The notes below the pieces were generated by a model, which ran no database searches, was not told the origin of the DNA, and saw only the letters and a list, made by a program, of their open reading frames with translations. Shown piece by piece: positions 32,818-41,349 of a stretch of 64,000 nt of DNA. The number at the start of each line of letters is the position of its first letter. Within the stretch, counting starts at the first letter, position 1. Source of the DNA: JAAEPI01 sp964352625. GTDB taxonomy: Bacteria > Bacteroidota > Bacteroidia > Cytophagales > Cyclobacteriaceae. The stretch spans positions 124,001 through 188,000 of the forward strand of contig CAYGSD010000005.1 of the NCBI GenBank assembly GCA_964352625.1. Direction: 5' to 3'. A program made the position numbers and the translations under genes.

Positions 32818-32870
32818 TATGTTTTAACCAATAAAACTTAACAAGAGGCCTCCACATGGAGGCCTTTTTT
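32806..32870 (+). promoter_or_regulatory. Phe/Tyr transcription attenuator (antiterminator and terminator)
   Basis: Terminator: AGGCCTCC (32846-32853), loop ACAT, GGAGGCCT (32858-32865), then T to 32870. Antiterminator: GTGGAGGTCT (32806-32815, inside the leader frame) pairs with AGGCCTCCAC (32846-32855) over 10 bp with one G-U pair, using the left arm of the terminator. A ribosome stalled at the Tyr/Phe run leaves 32806-32815 free, so the antiterminator forms; a ribosome reaching the stop covers it, so the terminator forms. Pairing is seen; regulation is inferred. Confidence 0.85.
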
Positions 32871-32896
32871 ATTGCCTTTAAGACTGGCATAGAAAG

Positions 32897-33733
32897 ATGA
32901 AATTGAGAATTGCCATACAGGGTTATGAGGGAAGCTACCACCAGAGTGCGGCGGAGCATTACTTCAAGCGATCGGTGGACGTGCTACCTGCGCATACCTT
33001 CCAGGAGTTGGTGTGGGCGGCTGAGGACAAGTCCAAAACCGAGGGGGCGATCATGGCTATCGAAAATTCCATTGCGGGAAGCATTGGGCCCAACTACACA
33101 TTGCTGCTCAAGTCTCACCTGAAGATTGTTGGTGAAATTTATACGCGAATCGAGCACAACCTGATGGCTCTGCCGGGAACTAAAATCGAAGACCTCAAGG
33201 AAGTTCGATCACATCACATGGCCATAGAGCAATGCCGTAAGTTCTTTCATCAGTATCCAAATGTTCACTTGGTAGAAGCACCAGATACAGCACTAAGTGC
33301 GAAGGAAATTGCTGAAAGTAAGCAAGTAGGTATTGGAGCAATAGCAAGTGCCACGGCGGCTAAACTGTATGGCTTAGAAGTGCTTGGAAAGGGAATCGAA
33401 ACGGTGAAGAATAACTATACACGTTTTCTGATTCTATCGAGAGAGGAAGCGCTGAATGGTACGCATGAAGCAAACAAGGCATCCATTCACTTCCGAGTCT
33501 CGCACGATCCGGGGAGCTTATTGAAGGCATTGGAAATTATTTCAGCGAATGGACTCAATATGTCCAAAATACAATCCTTTCCGGTGATCGATGAGGAGTG
33601 GAGGTACTACTTCCATGTGGATCTGGAGTTTGCTGAATTGGCGCGGTATGAATCGACCATCGAGGGTTTAAAGGGCGTGACGGAGATGCTGAATGTTTTG
33701 GGGGTTTACAAAAAGGGGGAGACAATATTATGA
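32897..33733 (+). CDS. pheA: Prephenate dehydratase
   Basis: A 278-residue enzyme that turns prephenate into phenylpyruvate in phenylalanine synthesis. N-terminal catalytic domain opens IAIQGYEGSYHQSAAEHYF; the conserved TRF is in NNYTRFLIL (about residue 174). A C-terminal ACT domain (about 195-270, VSHDPGSLLKALEIISANGLN) should bind phenylalanine for feedback inhibition; the usual ESRP reads SKIQSFP here, which may weaken it. First structural gene behind the attenuator. It overlaps the aminotransferase by 4 bases. Confidence 0.94.
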   Translation: MKLRIAIQGYEGSYHQSAAEHYFKRSVDVLPAHTFQELVWAAEDKSKTEGAIMAIENSIAGSIGPNYTLLLKSHLKIVGEIYTRIEHNLMALPGTKIEDLKEVRSHHMAIEQCRKFFHQYPNVHLVEAPDTALSAKEIAESKQVGIGAIASATAAKLYGLEVLGKGIETVKNNYTRFLILSREEALNGTHEANKASIHFRVSHDPGSLLKALEIISANGLNMSKIQSFPVIDEEWRYYFHVDLEFAELARYESTIEGLKGVTEMLNVLGVYKKGETIL

Positions 33734-34890
33734 TCCAGACGGCTAACAGACTCGGAAATGTGCAGGAATACTACTTCTCTAAGAAGCTCCGTGAAATCGC
33801 AGAGCTGAATGCGAATGGATATAACATTCTGAATTTAGGTATCGGCTCGCCAGATCGTGCTCCTGCTGAAGCTGTCGTGAATAGACTTCACGAAGAAGCC
33901 TCGAAGGAAAGCACCCATGGCTACCAGAGCTACAAAGGCAGTCCAAAAATGCGCCAGGCGTTTGCGGATTGGTACAAGAAATTTTTCAGCGTGGAGCTAT
34001 ACTCAGAGACGGAGATTCTTCCGCTCATCGGGTCGAAGGAAGGCATCTTTCACATCTCCATGACCTACCTGAATGAAGGTGATGAAGTGCTCGTGCCGAA
34101 CCCCGGTTACCCGAGCTACGCAGCAGCTTCAAGGCTGACCGGAGCGGTTATTAGAAACTACGATCTCAAAGAAGAAAACGGCTGGATTCCTGACTTGGAA
34201 GCTTTGGCTAAAGAGGACCTGAGCAAAGTCAAAATCATGTGGGTGAACTACCCCAGCATGCCGACCGGAACGAAAGCTTCGAAAGCCTTTTTTAAGGAGT
34301 TGATTGCGTTCGCAGAGGTTAATGACATTGTCGTTTGCAATGACAACCCGTACGCATTCATCCTGAACGATGAGCCCATGAGCTTGCTCGAAGGTGGCTT
34401 GAGTGATCACTTAATCGAACTGAACTCACTGAGCAAGTCGCATAATATGGCTGGCTGGCGAATGGGCATGTTAGCTTCTACCAAAGCACATGTCGACAAT
34501 ATCCTTCGCTTCAAAAGCAATCTGGATTCAGGGCAATTCCTGCCTGCTCAACTGGCAGCTGCAGAGGCGTTGGCCTTAGGTCAGGAATGGTACGATGATT
34601 TGAATGTCGAATACAAAGAGCGAAGAGAACTCGCTTGGGAGATCATGGATTTGCTTGGTGCCACCTACGACAAAGAACAAGTGGGCATGTTCGTATGGGC
34701 GAAAGTGCCAGACGAAATAGAAGAAGTTGAAAAATGGATCGACGAAATTTTAATGGGCGCCCAGGTTTTCATCACACCGGGCTTCATTTTTGGCTCCAAT
34801 GGCGAACGATTCATCCGAATCTCTCTATGCTCTAAGCAAGGGATGTTCAAAGAAGCGATCGCACGAATCACAAAATTTCTGAAGGGATGA
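33730..34890 (+). CDS. Class I/II aminotransferase, probable aromatic aminotransferase
   Basis: A 386-residue fold-type I PLP enzyme. NPGYPSY, NYPSMPTG (the Asn-Pro-type substrate loop) and NSLSKSHNMAGWRMG with the PLP lysine (SLSKSHN, about residue 237) are visible. In this operon it most likely transaminates phenylpyruvate and 4-hydroxyphenylpyruvate, the last step to Phe and Tyr. The family also contains LL-diaminopimelate and alanine aminotransferases. ATGA overlaps on both sides couple it to pheA and tyrA. Confidence 0.88.
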   Translation: MIQTANRLGNVQEYYFSKKLREIAELNANGYNILNLGIGSPDRAPAEAVVNRLHEEASKESTHGYQSYKGSPKMRQAFADWYKKFFSVELYSETEILPLIGSKEGIFHISMTYLNEGDEVLVPNPGYPSYAAASRLTGAVIRNYDLKEENGWIPDLEALAKEDLSKVKIMWVNYPSMPTGTKASKAFFKELIAFAEVNDIVVCNDNPYAFILNDEPMSLLEGGLSDHLIELNSLSKSHNMAGWRMGMLASTKAHVDNILRFKSNLDSGQFLPAQLAAAEALALGQEWYDDLNVEYKERRELAWEIMDLLGATYDKEQVGMFVWAKVPDEIEEVEKWIDEILMGAQVFITPGFIFGSNGERFIRISLCSKQGMFKEAIARITKFLKG

Positions 34891-35756
34891 TAGCGACGGT
34901 GATAGGCATAGGATTGATTGGGGGTAGCATGGCGTTGGACTTGCGAAAGGCCGGAATGGTCTCCAAGATCATTGGCGTGGACAGAAACGCTGATCACCTT
35001 GCGGAGGCCGTTTCTTTGGGCATCATCGACGAGTTTGCCGATTTGGCGGATGCCATCGAACAATCTGATTTGATCCTCATTGCGATCCCCGTTGATGCAG
35101 CACGCCAGCTTTTACCTGAAGTGCTCTACCTTTTGCAAGAAGGCCAAACGGTGATTGATCTTGGCTCATCCAAGGCTGGAATTTGTGCAGTTGCCAAAGA
35201 CCACCCCAAACGCAAACAGTACGTGGCTTGCCATCCGATTGCCGGTACGGAATTCTCTGGTCCATCCGCAGCGTTTCACGGACTCTATGCCGATAAAGTG
35301 AACATCATTTGCAACAAGGAAGAGAGTAGTAATGAAGCAGTGGCTGTGGCGCAAAGAGTCTTTGAGGCTGTGGGTATGAACATTATCTACATGGATGCCG
35401 AGGAGCACGATCGCCACATTGCATACGTCTCACATTTGTCGCATGTCACCTCATTCACCCTTGGACTTACGGTTCTAGACATTGAGAAGGACGAGAAAAA
35501 TATTTTTAACATGGCCGGGTCGGGTTTTGCCTCGACCGTTCGATTGGCGAAAAGTTCTGCAGATATGTGGGCGCCCATTTTCGAACAGAACTCGGAGAAC
35601 CTGCTGGAGGCCATGGATGCATACATCGAGAAGCTGCAGCTTTTTCGTGAGGTTATCAAAGAAAAGAAAACCGATCAGGCACACCAGCTGATCAAAAGTG
35701 GAAATGAAATAAAAAGAATACTTGAAGGAATTGAATTAAAAAACAAAGCAAAATAA
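34887..35756 (+). CDS. tyrA: Prephenate dehydrogenase
   Basis: A 289-residue enzyme that oxidatively decarboxylates prephenate to 4-hydroxyphenylpyruvate. The N-terminal NAD loop is GIGLIGGSMA (residues 7-16); HPIAGTEFSGP (about 115-125) and the helix DRHIAYVSHLSHVTS (about 175-190) contain the family's substrate histidines. No ACT domain. The stop overlaps the next ATG by one base (TAATGG). Confidence 0.93.
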   Translation: MIATVIGIGLIGGSMALDLRKAGMVSKIIGVDRNADHLAEAVSLGIIDEFADLADAIEQSDLILIAIPVDAARQLLPEVLYLLQEGQTVIDLGSSKAGICAVAKDHPKRKQYVACHPIAGTEFSGPSAAFHGLYADKVNIICNKEESSNEAVAVAQRVFEAVGMNIIYMDAEEHDRHIAYVSHLSHVTSFTLGLTVLDIEKDEKNIFNMAGSGFASTVRLAKSSADMWAPIFEQNSENLLEAMDAYIEKLQLFREVIKEKKTDQAHQLIKSGNEIKRILEGIELKNKAK

Positions 35757-36856
35757 TGGAACAGACGGTAGAGAAAATCACGGAACAAATAGTCAAAATT
35801 CAGGACTGGCTGCCAAGTCGCAACCTTGAAAGACCGGTCGTAATCAGCGGGCCGTGTAGCGCTGAAACTGAAGAGCAAACAGTAGAAACGTGTGCGCGCC
35901 TCGCCAAGACCGGAAAGGTGAATGTCCTGCGAGCAGGCATTTGGAAGCCAAGAACTCGCCCCGGTTCATTCGAAGGAATTGGCTCAGTGGGATTGGAGTG
36001 GTTGAATGCTGCCAAAAAGGAAACTGGCTTGCCAATTACTACGGAAGTAGCGAACGTGAAGCACGTGTATGAAGCACTCAAAGCTGGCGTGGACATCCTT
36101 TGGATTGGGGCACGAACTACCGTGAACCCGTTCAGCGTGCAGGAAATAGCTGATGCACTAAAAGGTGTGGACATTCCTGTGTTGATCAAAAACCCCGTGA
36201 ATCCTGATCTTGAATTGTGGATCGGGGCAATCGAACGCATTCACCAAGCAGGTATCAGCCGTGTCGGCGCTATCCATAGAGGATTTGCGAAACATGGAGA
36301 AAAGAAGTTTAGAAACGCACCGCAGTGGCAGTTGCCGATCGAACTGAAGCGACGAATTCCGGATTTGTCTATCATTTGTGATCCAAGTCACATTTGCGGA
36401 AACCGCGAAGGACTTGCCGCCATTTCTCAGGAGGCGATGGACCTGAACTACGACGGGGTGATGATCGAGTCGCACATCGACCCGGATAATGCATGGAGTG
36501 ACGCCAAGCAGCAAGTGGTGCCTGAGCGTGTGGCGGAGATTATCGAAAATTTGGTGCTCAGAAGTGAAAGTCCTGCTGACCCGACTTTGCTGGAGCAGCA
36601 CCGTCAGAAGATTGACCAAATGGACGAGGAAATCATGAACCTCTTCGCAGATCGGATGAAAATTTCGCAGGACATTGGACGCTACAAAAAGGAAAATGGC
36701 ATAGCCATTCTACAAAGCAAGCGCTGGGAGGATATTCTCACACACATGGCCGAGAAGGGCGAGAAAGTGGGTCTCAGTGCTGAGTTCGTAGAGCGATACC
36801 TACGGGCAGTTCATCAAGAGTCCATCAACCACCAGAATAAGGTGATGAATGAGTGA
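35756..36856 (+). CDS. Bifunctional DAHP synthase / chorismate mutase
   Basis: A 366-residue fusion. The N-terminal part (about 1-265) is a type I-beta 3-deoxy-7-phosphoheptulonate synthase: GPCSAETEEQ, RAGIWKPRTRPGSFEG, IGARTTVNPF and CDPSHICGNRE with metal ligands. The C-terminal part (about 280-355, starting LLEQHRQKIDQMDEEIM) is an AroQ-type chorismate mutase helix bundle. It thus controls both entry into the shikimate pathway and the branch to prephenate, fitting the Phe/Tyr operon; the mutase domain commonly gives feedback control in this arrangement. Last gene of the operon; no clear terminator follows. Confidence 0.94.
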   Translation: MEQTVEKITEQIVKIQDWLPSRNLERPVVISGPCSAETEEQTVETCARLAKTGKVNVLRAGIWKPRTRPGSFEGIGSVGLEWLNAAKKETGLPITTEVANVKHVYEALKAGVDILWIGARTTVNPFSVQEIADALKGVDIPVLIKNPVNPDLELWIGAIERIHQAGISRVGAIHRGFAKHGEKKFRNAPQWQLPIELKRRIPDLSIICDPSHICGNREGLAAISQEAMDLNYDGVMIESHIDPDNAWSDAKQQVVPERVAEIIENLVLRSESPADPTLLEQHRQKIDQMDEEIMNLFADRMKISQDIGRYKKENGIAILQSKRWEDILTHMAEKGEKVGLSAEFVERYLRAVHQESINHQNKVMNE

Positions 36857-37365
36857 TTTTGGTTATTGGTTAATGAGTTAATAGGTGGATTTGTGAATCA
36901 GAAAACGAATCACGAATTCAATCACACCCTCACTAATCAACCAATACACTGATTAACTAATAACTAATTACCAATATAAAAAACGGAGCGAAGCGACAGG
37001 GGTGGTCCAGTTCCAGCCACCCCGCCTTTGCCTTTACACGGTATCGGCTCAGTCAGGGCTAGATCGCAAACTTCAAGGCACTTTACCATCGGAGTTTACC
37101 TACTGGAATGAAATGAAGGTAGGCTTTACTTCGTGCCCGCTCCGATCAGGGTTAAATCACTACATACGATGATGTTTGCCACTTCCTTATAGTAACAGAG
37201 AACTTTAGGCCGAGGAGATAAGAATCTTTGCCGATTCATGACGATAACATCTTGCCACAAAATTACGAACGGCTGACTAATCAAGATCAATGATTTTGAC
37301 TCCAATGTTATGTAGCGCCTAAATCCCCAAGCTCCAATTATATTCGCATTTCTAATCTTCATTAA
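36857..37365. other. 509-base gap with inverted-repeat structure and no convincing gene
   Basis: The first 120 bases are A/T-rich, with TTGGTTATTGGTTAATGAGTTAAT facing partly complementary TGATTAACTAATAACTAATTACC, forming a loose long hairpin. GGGGTGG (36999-37005) and CCACCCC (37017-37023) form a short hairpin without a T tract. The rest shows no coding pattern that I trust; a 78-codon minus-strand frame at 37126-37362 lacks domain features. Confidence 0.5.
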
Positions 37366-38058
37366 ATGAGCTTACAAATAATTGGAGCGGGCTATCCCCG
37401 AACCGGCACCACATCCTTACATCTTGCACTGGAAGTGCTCGGATTTGGTGAATGCTATCACATGATTAAGTTATTTGAGAATCCTGGTCATGTCATCCAT
37501 TGGGAGAATTTGGCAAATGGTAAAGCAGTTGATTGGGATAAATTGTTTGACGGCTATAGGTCAAGTGTAGACTTCCCTGGTTCCATGCACTTTGATCGAT
37601 TGATTGAAAAGTACCCAGACGCAAAAATCGTGTTAACAGTCAGAGACCGAGACATGTGGTACCAGAGCATGTCATCTACCGTTTTCAAATTTGATCCTGG
37701 AGTAAGATTGAAGCTGAGAATCTTATTTGCCCTGCCGTTTTCTAAGCGAGCGAGGCAGGTCTTTCGAGTGGCAAAATTAGCTAAGGGGATTACTTCAAAA
37801 TACTTTGAGGGAAAGGCTGATAACAAAGAGTATGTGCTCAAGCGATTTGATGATCATGTGAAACATGTGAAAGGGATTGTCCCGAGTGAAAACTTACTCG
37901 TCTATGACATCAAGGAAGGTTGGGAAGCACTATGTGAGTTTTTGAATGTGCCTATCCCCGAAACACCCTTTCCTCATCAAAATAAGCGCGAGGGATTCGT
38001 GCATCTCACAAGGGGAAAAATTAGTAAGTCGTTAAGGGGAAAAAAAGTCAGCATATGA
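37366..38058 (+). CDS. Sulfotransferase family protein (Sulfotransfer_4-like)
   Basis: A 230-residue protein with a PAPS loop GAGYPRTGTTSLHLALEVLGF (residues 6-26) followed by ECYHM, the pattern of the Sulfotransfer_4 family; the 3'-phosphate motif is LTVRDRDMWYQSM (about residues 86-98). The Lys of the usual PAPS loop is replaced by Arg (PRTGTTS), as is normal in this family. No signal peptide. The stop overlaps the following arylsulfotransferase-like gene by 4 bases. The acceptor is unknown. Confidence 0.8.
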   Translation: MSLQIIGAGYPRTGTTSLHLALEVLGFGECYHMIKLFENPGHVIHWENLANGKAVDWDKLFDGYRSSVDFPGSMHFDRLIEKYPDAKIVLTVRDRDMWYQSMSSTVFKFDPGVRLKLRILFALPFSKRARQVFRVAKLAKGITSKYFEGKADNKEYVLKRFDDHVKHVKGIVPSENLLVYDIKEGWEALCEFLNVPIPETPFPHQNKREGFVHLTRGKISKSLRGKKVSI

Positions 38059-39590
38059 GCCGTTTCAACGAAATCATTTCTGGAAGTTTTTTTATTATCG
38101 TTCTGATTGCATTTGGTTCATGTTCGAACGGGTTCGATCCAGAGATCACCATTGATCTCAATCCGAATGGAATTTCTCCCCTCACTGCTCTCGTTAGTAT
38201 TGACTCTAAGATTCCTTATCAGTTAGAGGTGGAGGTAAAGGGTGACCTTCCGGTGAAGAAAAAATTCTCAGGAATGGACGGAGAACAAAACTTTCCAGTT
38301 TTGGGACTGTATCCCAATCGGTCAAACGAGGTTGTCCTGACTTTTACTTTTGAGGGGGGCGAAAAACAAGAGACGCTTAGTGTCGAAACAGGTCCGTTAC
38401 CTGCCGGATTTCCACAAATTCAAATTAACAAGCTGAATCGGAATAAAATGGAGCCCGGCTGGCATTTATGTGATTTTCATATGGCAAACGGAGGGAAATT
38501 TAGGTCCGTACCAATGGCCTTTGATGACAATGGAGAGGTGCGTTGGTACCTTGATTTAAGCTTTGCGGAGAAAATGGTCGCGCCAATTCGTCGTCTGAAA
38601 AATGGCAACTTTTTGGCGTGCAGTCGTCACAACATTTACGAATTTGATCTATTAGGGAAGTACACCAAAACAACCATCAATGATAATTATGGCATTCATC
38701 ATGAAAGTCTGGAATTACCAAATGGTAAATTGCTACTTGCAGTTGGAAAACGAGACTCCAGAATCTTAATAGATAATGACGAGATATGGTCAGACAGTGA
38801 TTGGTTTATTCTTTACGACCGAAAGAAGTCTCAGGTTGTTAAAGAATGGGACATGGCCAAACATTTGGATGTAAGTCGTTCCGATCTTAATTTCTTTGGT
38901 AAGGGAGATTGGCTTCACATGAATGGGTTCGCTTACAATCACGAGGATTTGTCTCTAATACTGTCTCATAAAAACCAAGGACTTGCAAAGCTGAATCTCA
39001 GAGACTCATTGGAGTGGATACTTTCGCCTAAGAAAAATTGGGGGCGAGCTGGGCGCAAAGGAGATGGACCTGATACCAATTCGTATTTACTGACTGCAGT
39101 AAACGAGAATGGTGTGCCATTCGATGACGAGGTTCAGAACGGAGACAAGAGTGCCGAAAATTTTGATTTTCCATGGGGAAACCATACTCCATCCATTCTA
39201 CCAAACGGCAATATTTTGGTCTTTGATAATGGCGCCCGAAGGAACTTCCTAAATATCCCTTCTTACTCACGTGTTGTTGAGTACAAAATTGATGTTAGAG
39301 AAATGACTGTTCAGCAGGTGTGGCAATATGGAAAGGAGAGGGGATCTGAGTTGTTTTCCTCTATCGTTAGCGATGCAGATTATTTGCCTGAAACTGGGAA
39401 CATTCTTATGACATCAGGTTTCCTGAATCCGAGAGTAAATGCAAGCGGAAAAATTGTGGAGGTGGATTATGAGACCAAAGAAGAAGTTTTTGAGGCCACT
39501 CTATTCTACAAGAACCTAAACGGAACGGGTGAATTGGCTTGGGGTCAAACAGATATCCTGTATCGCTCCGAGCGAATTGAATTCTTTTAA
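38055..39590 (+). CDS. Arylsulfate sulfotransferase (ASST)-like lipoprotein
   Basis: A 511-residue protein with a signal sequence and a lipoprotein-type cysteine at residue 23 (IAFGSC). An N-terminal beta domain is followed by a beta-propeller with ASST marks: HHESLELPNG (His215/216), DWLHMNGF (His288) and the catalytic-type histidine in WGNHTP (His377). The position of the conserved active-site arginine reads LSHKNQG, so Arg seems replaced. ASSTs move sulfate between phenols without PAPS in the periplasm; here the protein should sit in a membrane facing the periplasm. It is coupled to a cytoplasmic sulfotransferase. Confidence 0.82.
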   Translation: MSRFNEIISGSFFIIVLIAFGSCSNGFDPEITIDLNPNGISPLTALVSIDSKIPYQLEVEVKGDLPVKKKFSGMDGEQNFPVLGLYPNRSNEVVLTFTFEGGEKQETLSVETGPLPAGFPQIQINKLNRNKMEPGWHLCDFHMANGGKFRSVPMAFDDNGEVRWYLDLSFAEKMVAPIRRLKNGNFLACSRHNIYEFDLLGKYTKTTINDNYGIHHESLELPNGKLLLAVGKRDSRILIDNDEIWSDSDWFILYDRKKSQVVKEWDMAKHLDVSRSDLNFFGKGDWLHMNGFAYNHEDLSLILSHKNQGLAKLNLRDSLEWILSPKKNWGRAGRKGDGPDTNSYLLTAVNENGVPFDDEVQNGDKSAENFDFPWGNHTPSILPNGNILVFDNGARRNFLNIPSYSRVVEYKIDVREMTVQQVWQYGKERGSELFSSIVSDADYLPETGNILMTSGFLNPRVNASGKIVEVDYETKEEVFEATLFYKNLNGTGELAWGQTDILYRSERIEFF

Positions 39591-39724
39591 GCTAATAATG
39601 CACCATCTCCAAGCGTTCCAAAGAGTCTTACTCTTCTGGTATCCTTAGCTTATAAACAGAGAAAACTTTTCCTTCAAGGTCGGGCGTTTTTAAAAAATCA
39701 ATTAGAAAACAAAATTTATTCAAA

Positions 39725-40108
39725 ATGAAAAAGGATGAAAACATTGATCAGATGATCAAAGAAGCTTTGTCGCAAGACGAGCAAGAGCTATTCAATAGCT
39801 ACGAAGAGCAGAACGTAATCCAAATGATTGGAGGATTGTTTCAAGGGAAAATGAAATGGTTAAATGTACTGACCATCATAATGCAATTGATCATGATGAG
39901 TTTCGCCGTTTACTGCGGTTATCGAAGTTATGTTGCGGTAGAAACTATAGCTATGTTTCAATTCGGGTTTGGCGCTTTTGTGCTCATGCTAGCCGTTACG
40001 ATATTAAAGCTGTATCACATTATGGAAATGAATAAGAATGCAGTGATAAGGGAAGTGAAACGGGTAGAGCTACAGATCTCAATTTTGGCAAGTAAATTAA
40101 AGGACTAA
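39725..40108 (+). CDS. DUF6768-like two-helix membrane protein
   Basis: A 127-residue protein: acidic N-terminus (residues 1-30, IKEALSQDEQELFNSYEEQ), the turn GGLFQGKMKWLNVL, two membrane segments (about 45-65 and 75-97) and a basic, helical C-terminal tail. I recognise the layout as that of small Bacteroidota membrane proteins grouped as DUF6768, from memory. Such genes often follow an ECF sigma factor, but none is adjacent here. Function unknown. A strong hairpin follows. Confidence 0.75.
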   Translation: MKKDENIDQMIKEALSQDEQELFNSYEEQNVIQMIGGLFQGKMKWLNVLTIIMQLIMMSFAVYCGYRSYVAVETIAMFQFGFGAFVLMLAVTILKLYHIMEMNKNAVIREVKRVELQISILASKLKD

Positions 40109-40119
40109 AAATTCCTTAT

Positions 40120-40149
40120 AGGCGCAAGCGTCCGCTTGCGCCTTCTTAT
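40120..40149 (+). terminator. Hairpin terminator
   Basis: AGGCGCAAGCG, loop TC, CGCTTGCGCCT: an 11-bp near-perfect stem followed by TCTTATTC. The T tract is short, but the stem is strong and sits 12 bases after the stop. Confidence 0.65.
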
Positions 40150-40173
40150 TCCTGCTTTCACTAAATTCCCTCC

Positions 40174-41283
40174 ATGGAATCCAACAGACGAAAGTTCCTC
40201 AAGCTTGCCGGTGCAAGCTCCATCGCGGGGGTGGCTGGCTTGGCAAGTGCCTGTGATGTCAGCAAGAAGCCGGAGGCAATTAACATTAATTTCAACAAGA
40301 CCTATCGGTGGAAGATGACCACTACCTGGCCGCCCAATTTTCCTGTGGTAGGTGAAGGCTGTCAAATGATGACCGACTGGGTGCGCAAGATGTCGGGCGG
40401 ACGGATGGACATCACAGTGTACGGCGGTGGCGAACTCATTCCTGCACTGGAAGGGTTCGACGCGGTGAGCAATGGGGCTGTGGAGATGAACCATGGAGCT
40501 GCCTACTACTGGGCAGGGAAGGTTCCGGCTTCTCAGTTTTTTGCGGCGGTTCCTTTCGGCATGAATGCCCAGCAAATGGGTTCATGGATTCTCTCAGGCG
40601 GAGGTCAACAGTTGTGGGAAGAGCTTTATGCGCCCTTCGATTTGCTGCCAATTTTGTGTGGAAATACCGGCGTACAAATGGGTGGCTGGTTCAATAAGGA
40701 AATCAACACCATTGCAGATCTCAGCGGATTGAAAATGCGAATTCCGGGGCTGGGAGGAAAAGTGTTGGCCAAAGCTGGAGGTACACCAGTCCTAGTTTCT
40801 GGCGGAGAAATCTATACCAACCTAGAGCGAGGTGTGATCGATGCGGCCGAGTGGATTGGGCCATACCATGATTACAAAATGGGATTCCATCAGGTGGCGA
40901 AATACTATTATTATCCAGGCTGGCACGAGCCTGGCCCGGCATTGGAGATGATTTTTAACAAGTCAAAGTTCGAGGCACTTCCGGAGGATTTGCAAGAGAT
41001 TTTACGAACGGCCTGTCTTCGACTGAATCGTTGGATGATGGCGGAGTTTGACGCCAAGAACGGTGAGTATATAGGCAAGTTGTTAAACGAAGAGGGCGTT
41101 GATGTTCGCAGGTTTCCTGATGAAGTTTTATCAGGCTTGCAACAAGCCACCAAGGATGCCATTGGAGAACTGACAGCCAGGGACGCACAGAGCATGAAGG
41201 TTTATGACTCCTTTTCTAAGTTCAAAAAACAGGTCAGCACCTGGATGCAGATTAGCGAAAAGGTCTTCTATGAAACAATGTAG
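40174..41283 (+). CDS. TRAP transporter solute-binding protein (DctP family)
   Basis: A 369-residue binding protein. The N-terminus has a Tat-type signal (ESNRRKFLKLAGA) ending in the lipobox LASAC, so it is likely exported folded and lipid-anchored. The DctP fold is shown by TYRWKMTTTWPPNFP, GAYYWAGK and DLSGLKMRIPGLGG (the arginine that binds substrate carboxylate is RIPG) and ALEMIFNKSKFE. Close to the keto-acid/lactate-binding subgroup. No DctQ or DctM membrane gene is in the window, so its transporter partner lies elsewhere or is absent. Confidence 0.88.
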   Translation: MESNRRKFLKLAGASSIAGVAGLASACDVSKKPEAININFNKTYRWKMTTTWPPNFPVVGEGCQMMTDWVRKMSGGRMDITVYGGGELIPALEGFDAVSNGAVEMNHGAAYYWAGKVPASQFFAAVPFGMNAQQMGSWILSGGGQQLWEELYAPFDLLPILCGNTGVQMGGWFNKEINTIADLSGLKMRIPGLGGKVLAKAGGTPVLVSGGEIYTNLERGVIDAAEWIGPYHDYKMGFHQVAKYYYYPGWHEPGPALEMIFNKSKFEALPEDLQEILRTACLRLNRWMMAEFDAKNGEYIGKLLNEEGVDVRRFPDEVLSGLQQATKDAIGELTARDAQSMKVYDSFSKFKKQVSTWMQISEKVFYETM

Positions 41284-41349
41284 CCAGTTGAGTTCTCTGT
41301 AAATATTTTGATTCCGTTTAGATTTGTTTGTTGAACCCCAACTATTGAT

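Noticed and set aside
37126..37362. 78-codon minus-strand frame starting with ATG
   Set aside because: No domain or family pattern, atypical composition, and it lies in a gap with hairpins; probably chance.
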